DNA from: an uncultured Saprospiraceae bacterium
Lineage (GTDB): Bacteria; Bacteroidota; Bacteroidia; Chitinophagales; Saprospiraceae
Assembly: GCA_937944245.1 (NCBI GenBank)
Contig: CALDYY010000107.1
Location: 1 to 34,498, forward strand
Direction of reading: 5' to 3'
Length of the DNA stretch: 34,498 nucleotides
The notes under the pieces are model-generated. The model searched no databases, was not told where the DNA came from, and saw nothing but the letters and a program-made list of their open reading frames with translations. Shown piece by piece: positions 33,510 through 34,498 of the stretch (the stretch's first letter is position 1; every line of letters starts with the position of its first letter). Made by a program: the position numbers and the translations under genes.

Positions 33510-34334
33510 ATGAATGCCAATAATTACTTTTCACAACTTGATGAGCCTTATGTGCTTACACCTGAACAAATTCAATTTTTCCAAGAAAATAAGTTCATCA
33601 AATTAAAGCAAGTGCTTTCTGCTGAGGTATTAGAATATTTTGATATGGTTATCACTGAGAAGGTGGAAGAACTGAATACCATGCACCTGCCAATAGCACA
33701 GCGCGACACTTACAGTAAGGCTTTTCTTCAGATTATGAATCTTTGGACCAAGAGCGAAATAATAAAACAACTCGTTTTTAGCAAGCGATTGGCAAAAATT
33801 GCTACCGACCTGATGCAAGTAAGCGGCGTGCGCCTATACCATGACCAAGCACTGTACAAAGAACCCAGTGGAGGCTTTACGCCTTGGCATGCTGACCAAT
33901 ACTACTGGCCCTTACACAACGACAATACCGTAACAGTTTGGATTCCATTGCAAACCACACCGCTTGAGATGGGACCACTTCAGTTTAGTGTAAAAAGCCA
34001 TACTTTAGTGAATGGTAGGGAATTAAAAATAAGTGATGACAGCGAAGAAAAAATAGGAAAAGCCTTGCGCATCAACAATTTTCAGCAGGTGAATGAACCT
34101 TTTGACTTAGGCGAAGTGAGTTTTCATTCTGGTTGGATATTTCACAGGGCAGGACCTAACCATAGTCAGCAGATGCGAAAAGTAATGACCATTATTTATA
34201 TGGATAAAGACATGCGCTTGAAAGCACCAGAAAATGAAAACCAACAATTGGATTGGGAAACATGGTGTCCTGGCGCAAAAATAGGCGAAGTGATTGATAC
34301 AGCACTTAATCCTGTGTTGTATGCTAACGAGTAG
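33510..34334 (+). CDS. Phytanoyl-CoA dioxygenase family (Fe(II)/2-oxoglutarate) oxygenase
   Basis: The 274-residue protein carries the facial triad of the family: H127 and D129 in WHADQYYWPL, and the distal histidine in WIFHRAGPNHS (about 212), followed by R223 for 2-oxoglutarate. YVLTPEQIQFFQENKFIKL is the typical N-terminus. PhyH-type enzymes hydroxylate a wide range of small molecules and lipids; the substrate is not predictable. The start at 33510 (MNANNYFSQL) is chosen because the 15 residues from 33465 do not fit the family. It is monocistronic and has no clear promoter motif. Confidence 0.92.
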   Translation: MNANNYFSQLDEPYVLTPEQIQFFQENKFIKLKQVLSAEVLEYFDMVITEKVEELNTMHLPIAQRDTYSKAFLQIMNLWTKSEIIKQLVFSKRLAKIATDLMQVSGVRLYHDQALYKEPSGGFTPWHADQYYWPLHNDNTVTVWIPLQTTPLEMGPLQFSVKSHTLVNGRELKISDDSEEKIGKALRINNFQQVNEPFDLGEVSFHSGWIFHRAGPNHSQQMRKVMTIIYMDKDMRLKAPENENQQLDWETWCPGAKIGEVIDTALNPVLYANE

Positions 34335-34370
34335 CAGGAAAGGTTCAATTTAATGCCATTTGGTTAAAAT

Positions 34371-34389
34371 TTATCCTTGATTAGGATAA
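34371..34389 (-). terminator. Terminator of the rightmost minus-strand gene
   Basis: A 7-bp perfect stem (34371-34377 with 34383-34389, 5-base loop) just after the stop codon is followed on the minus strand by a T-rich run. Confidence 0.6.
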
Positions 34390-34391
34390 TG

Positions 34392-34498
34392 TCAATCTAC
34401 TAATAAAATTGTGCCTTGTAGATTTTCTTGCCAACCATCTAAATATTCAATTTCAGCAGTCCATAAATAAGTGCCTTGAGTGGCAAGATTGCCCAGAA
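34392..34498 (-). CDS. C-terminal tail of a probable T9SS type B/gliding-type sorting-domain protein (cut by window edge)
   Basis: The minus strand reads 34 residues including GTYLWTAEIEYLDGWQEN and LQGTILLVD, then TGA at 34392-34394. The GxYLxxxEIxYLDGxxExxxGxILLV pattern is the end of the gliding-motility-associated (CHU_C) C-terminal domain that sends secreted proteins through the type IX secretion system. The remainder of the gene lies outside the window, so the function of the protein cannot be given. Confidence 0.6.
   Translation of the reverse strand, partial: LGNLATQGTYLWTAEIEYLDGWQENLQGTILLVD

Noticed and set aside
1-34498. CRISPR array, tRNA, rRNA or intact insertion sequence
   Set aside because: No direct-repeat array, cloverleaf-like stretch, rRNA sequence or complete transposase gene was found on either strand.

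Overview
The window comes from an AT-rich member of the Bacteroidota, most likely a Saprospiria- or Chitinophagia-type environmental bacterium. The evidence is the set of lineage-typical families (DUF2911, DUF3098, DUF6607, HmuY, a degenerate DksA/TraR protein, a PorE-like TPR/PD40/OmpA protein, a gliding/T9SS-type C-terminal tail), genes without Shine-Dalgarno leaders, and several matches to the Bacteroidota promoter (-33 TTTG, -7 TAnnTTTG). No tRNA, rRNA, CRISPR array or intact mobile element was found. Both ends are cut inside genes: a family 2 glycosyltransferase on the left and a probable sorting-domain tail on the right.

Left part (1-12.5 kb): partial glycosyltransferase, DksA/TraR-like regulator, polysaccharide deacetylase, lipoprotein of unknown role, membrane-anchored glucosaminidase, full-length cobalamin-dependent methionine synthase (metH), an orphan protein joining an effector-associated domain (EAD11-like) to a membrane helix and a beta-rich domain, a DUF2147 protein, and a minus-strand run of secreted protein, glycosyltransferase and class II fructose-1,6-bisphosphatase (glpX).

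Middle (12.7-26.2 kb): the envelope cluster ftsX-DUF3098-uppP; a DUF2911 lipoprotein; a minus-strand operon of PorE-like protein, MtfA-like protein and DUF3089 hydrolase; the ferrous-iron operon feoAB; an AI-2E family permease; and tgt followed by an LptF/LptG permease.

Right part (26.2-34.5 kb): a small secreted protein, then a heme/iron uptake operon (DUF6607, TonB-dependent receptor, HmuY lipoprotein) behind a textbook Bacteroidota promoter flanked by two inverted repeats of the TTAGA-TCTAA type. A related half-site lies upstream of feoA, which suggests one iron-responsive regulator for both uptake routes. An EamA permease with a metallo-beta-lactamase-fold hydrolase, a second DUF2911 protein and a phytanoyl-CoA dioxygenase-like oxygenase follow.

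Most of the window is ordinary chromosomal housekeeping. The most unusual items are the EAD11-like transmembrane protein, the shared iron operators, the HmuY protein with almost no candidate heme ligands, and three enzymes with altered key residues (FeoB G4, MtfA-like HEXXQ, Tgt without zinc cysteines). I see no complete new multi-gene defence or mobile system.
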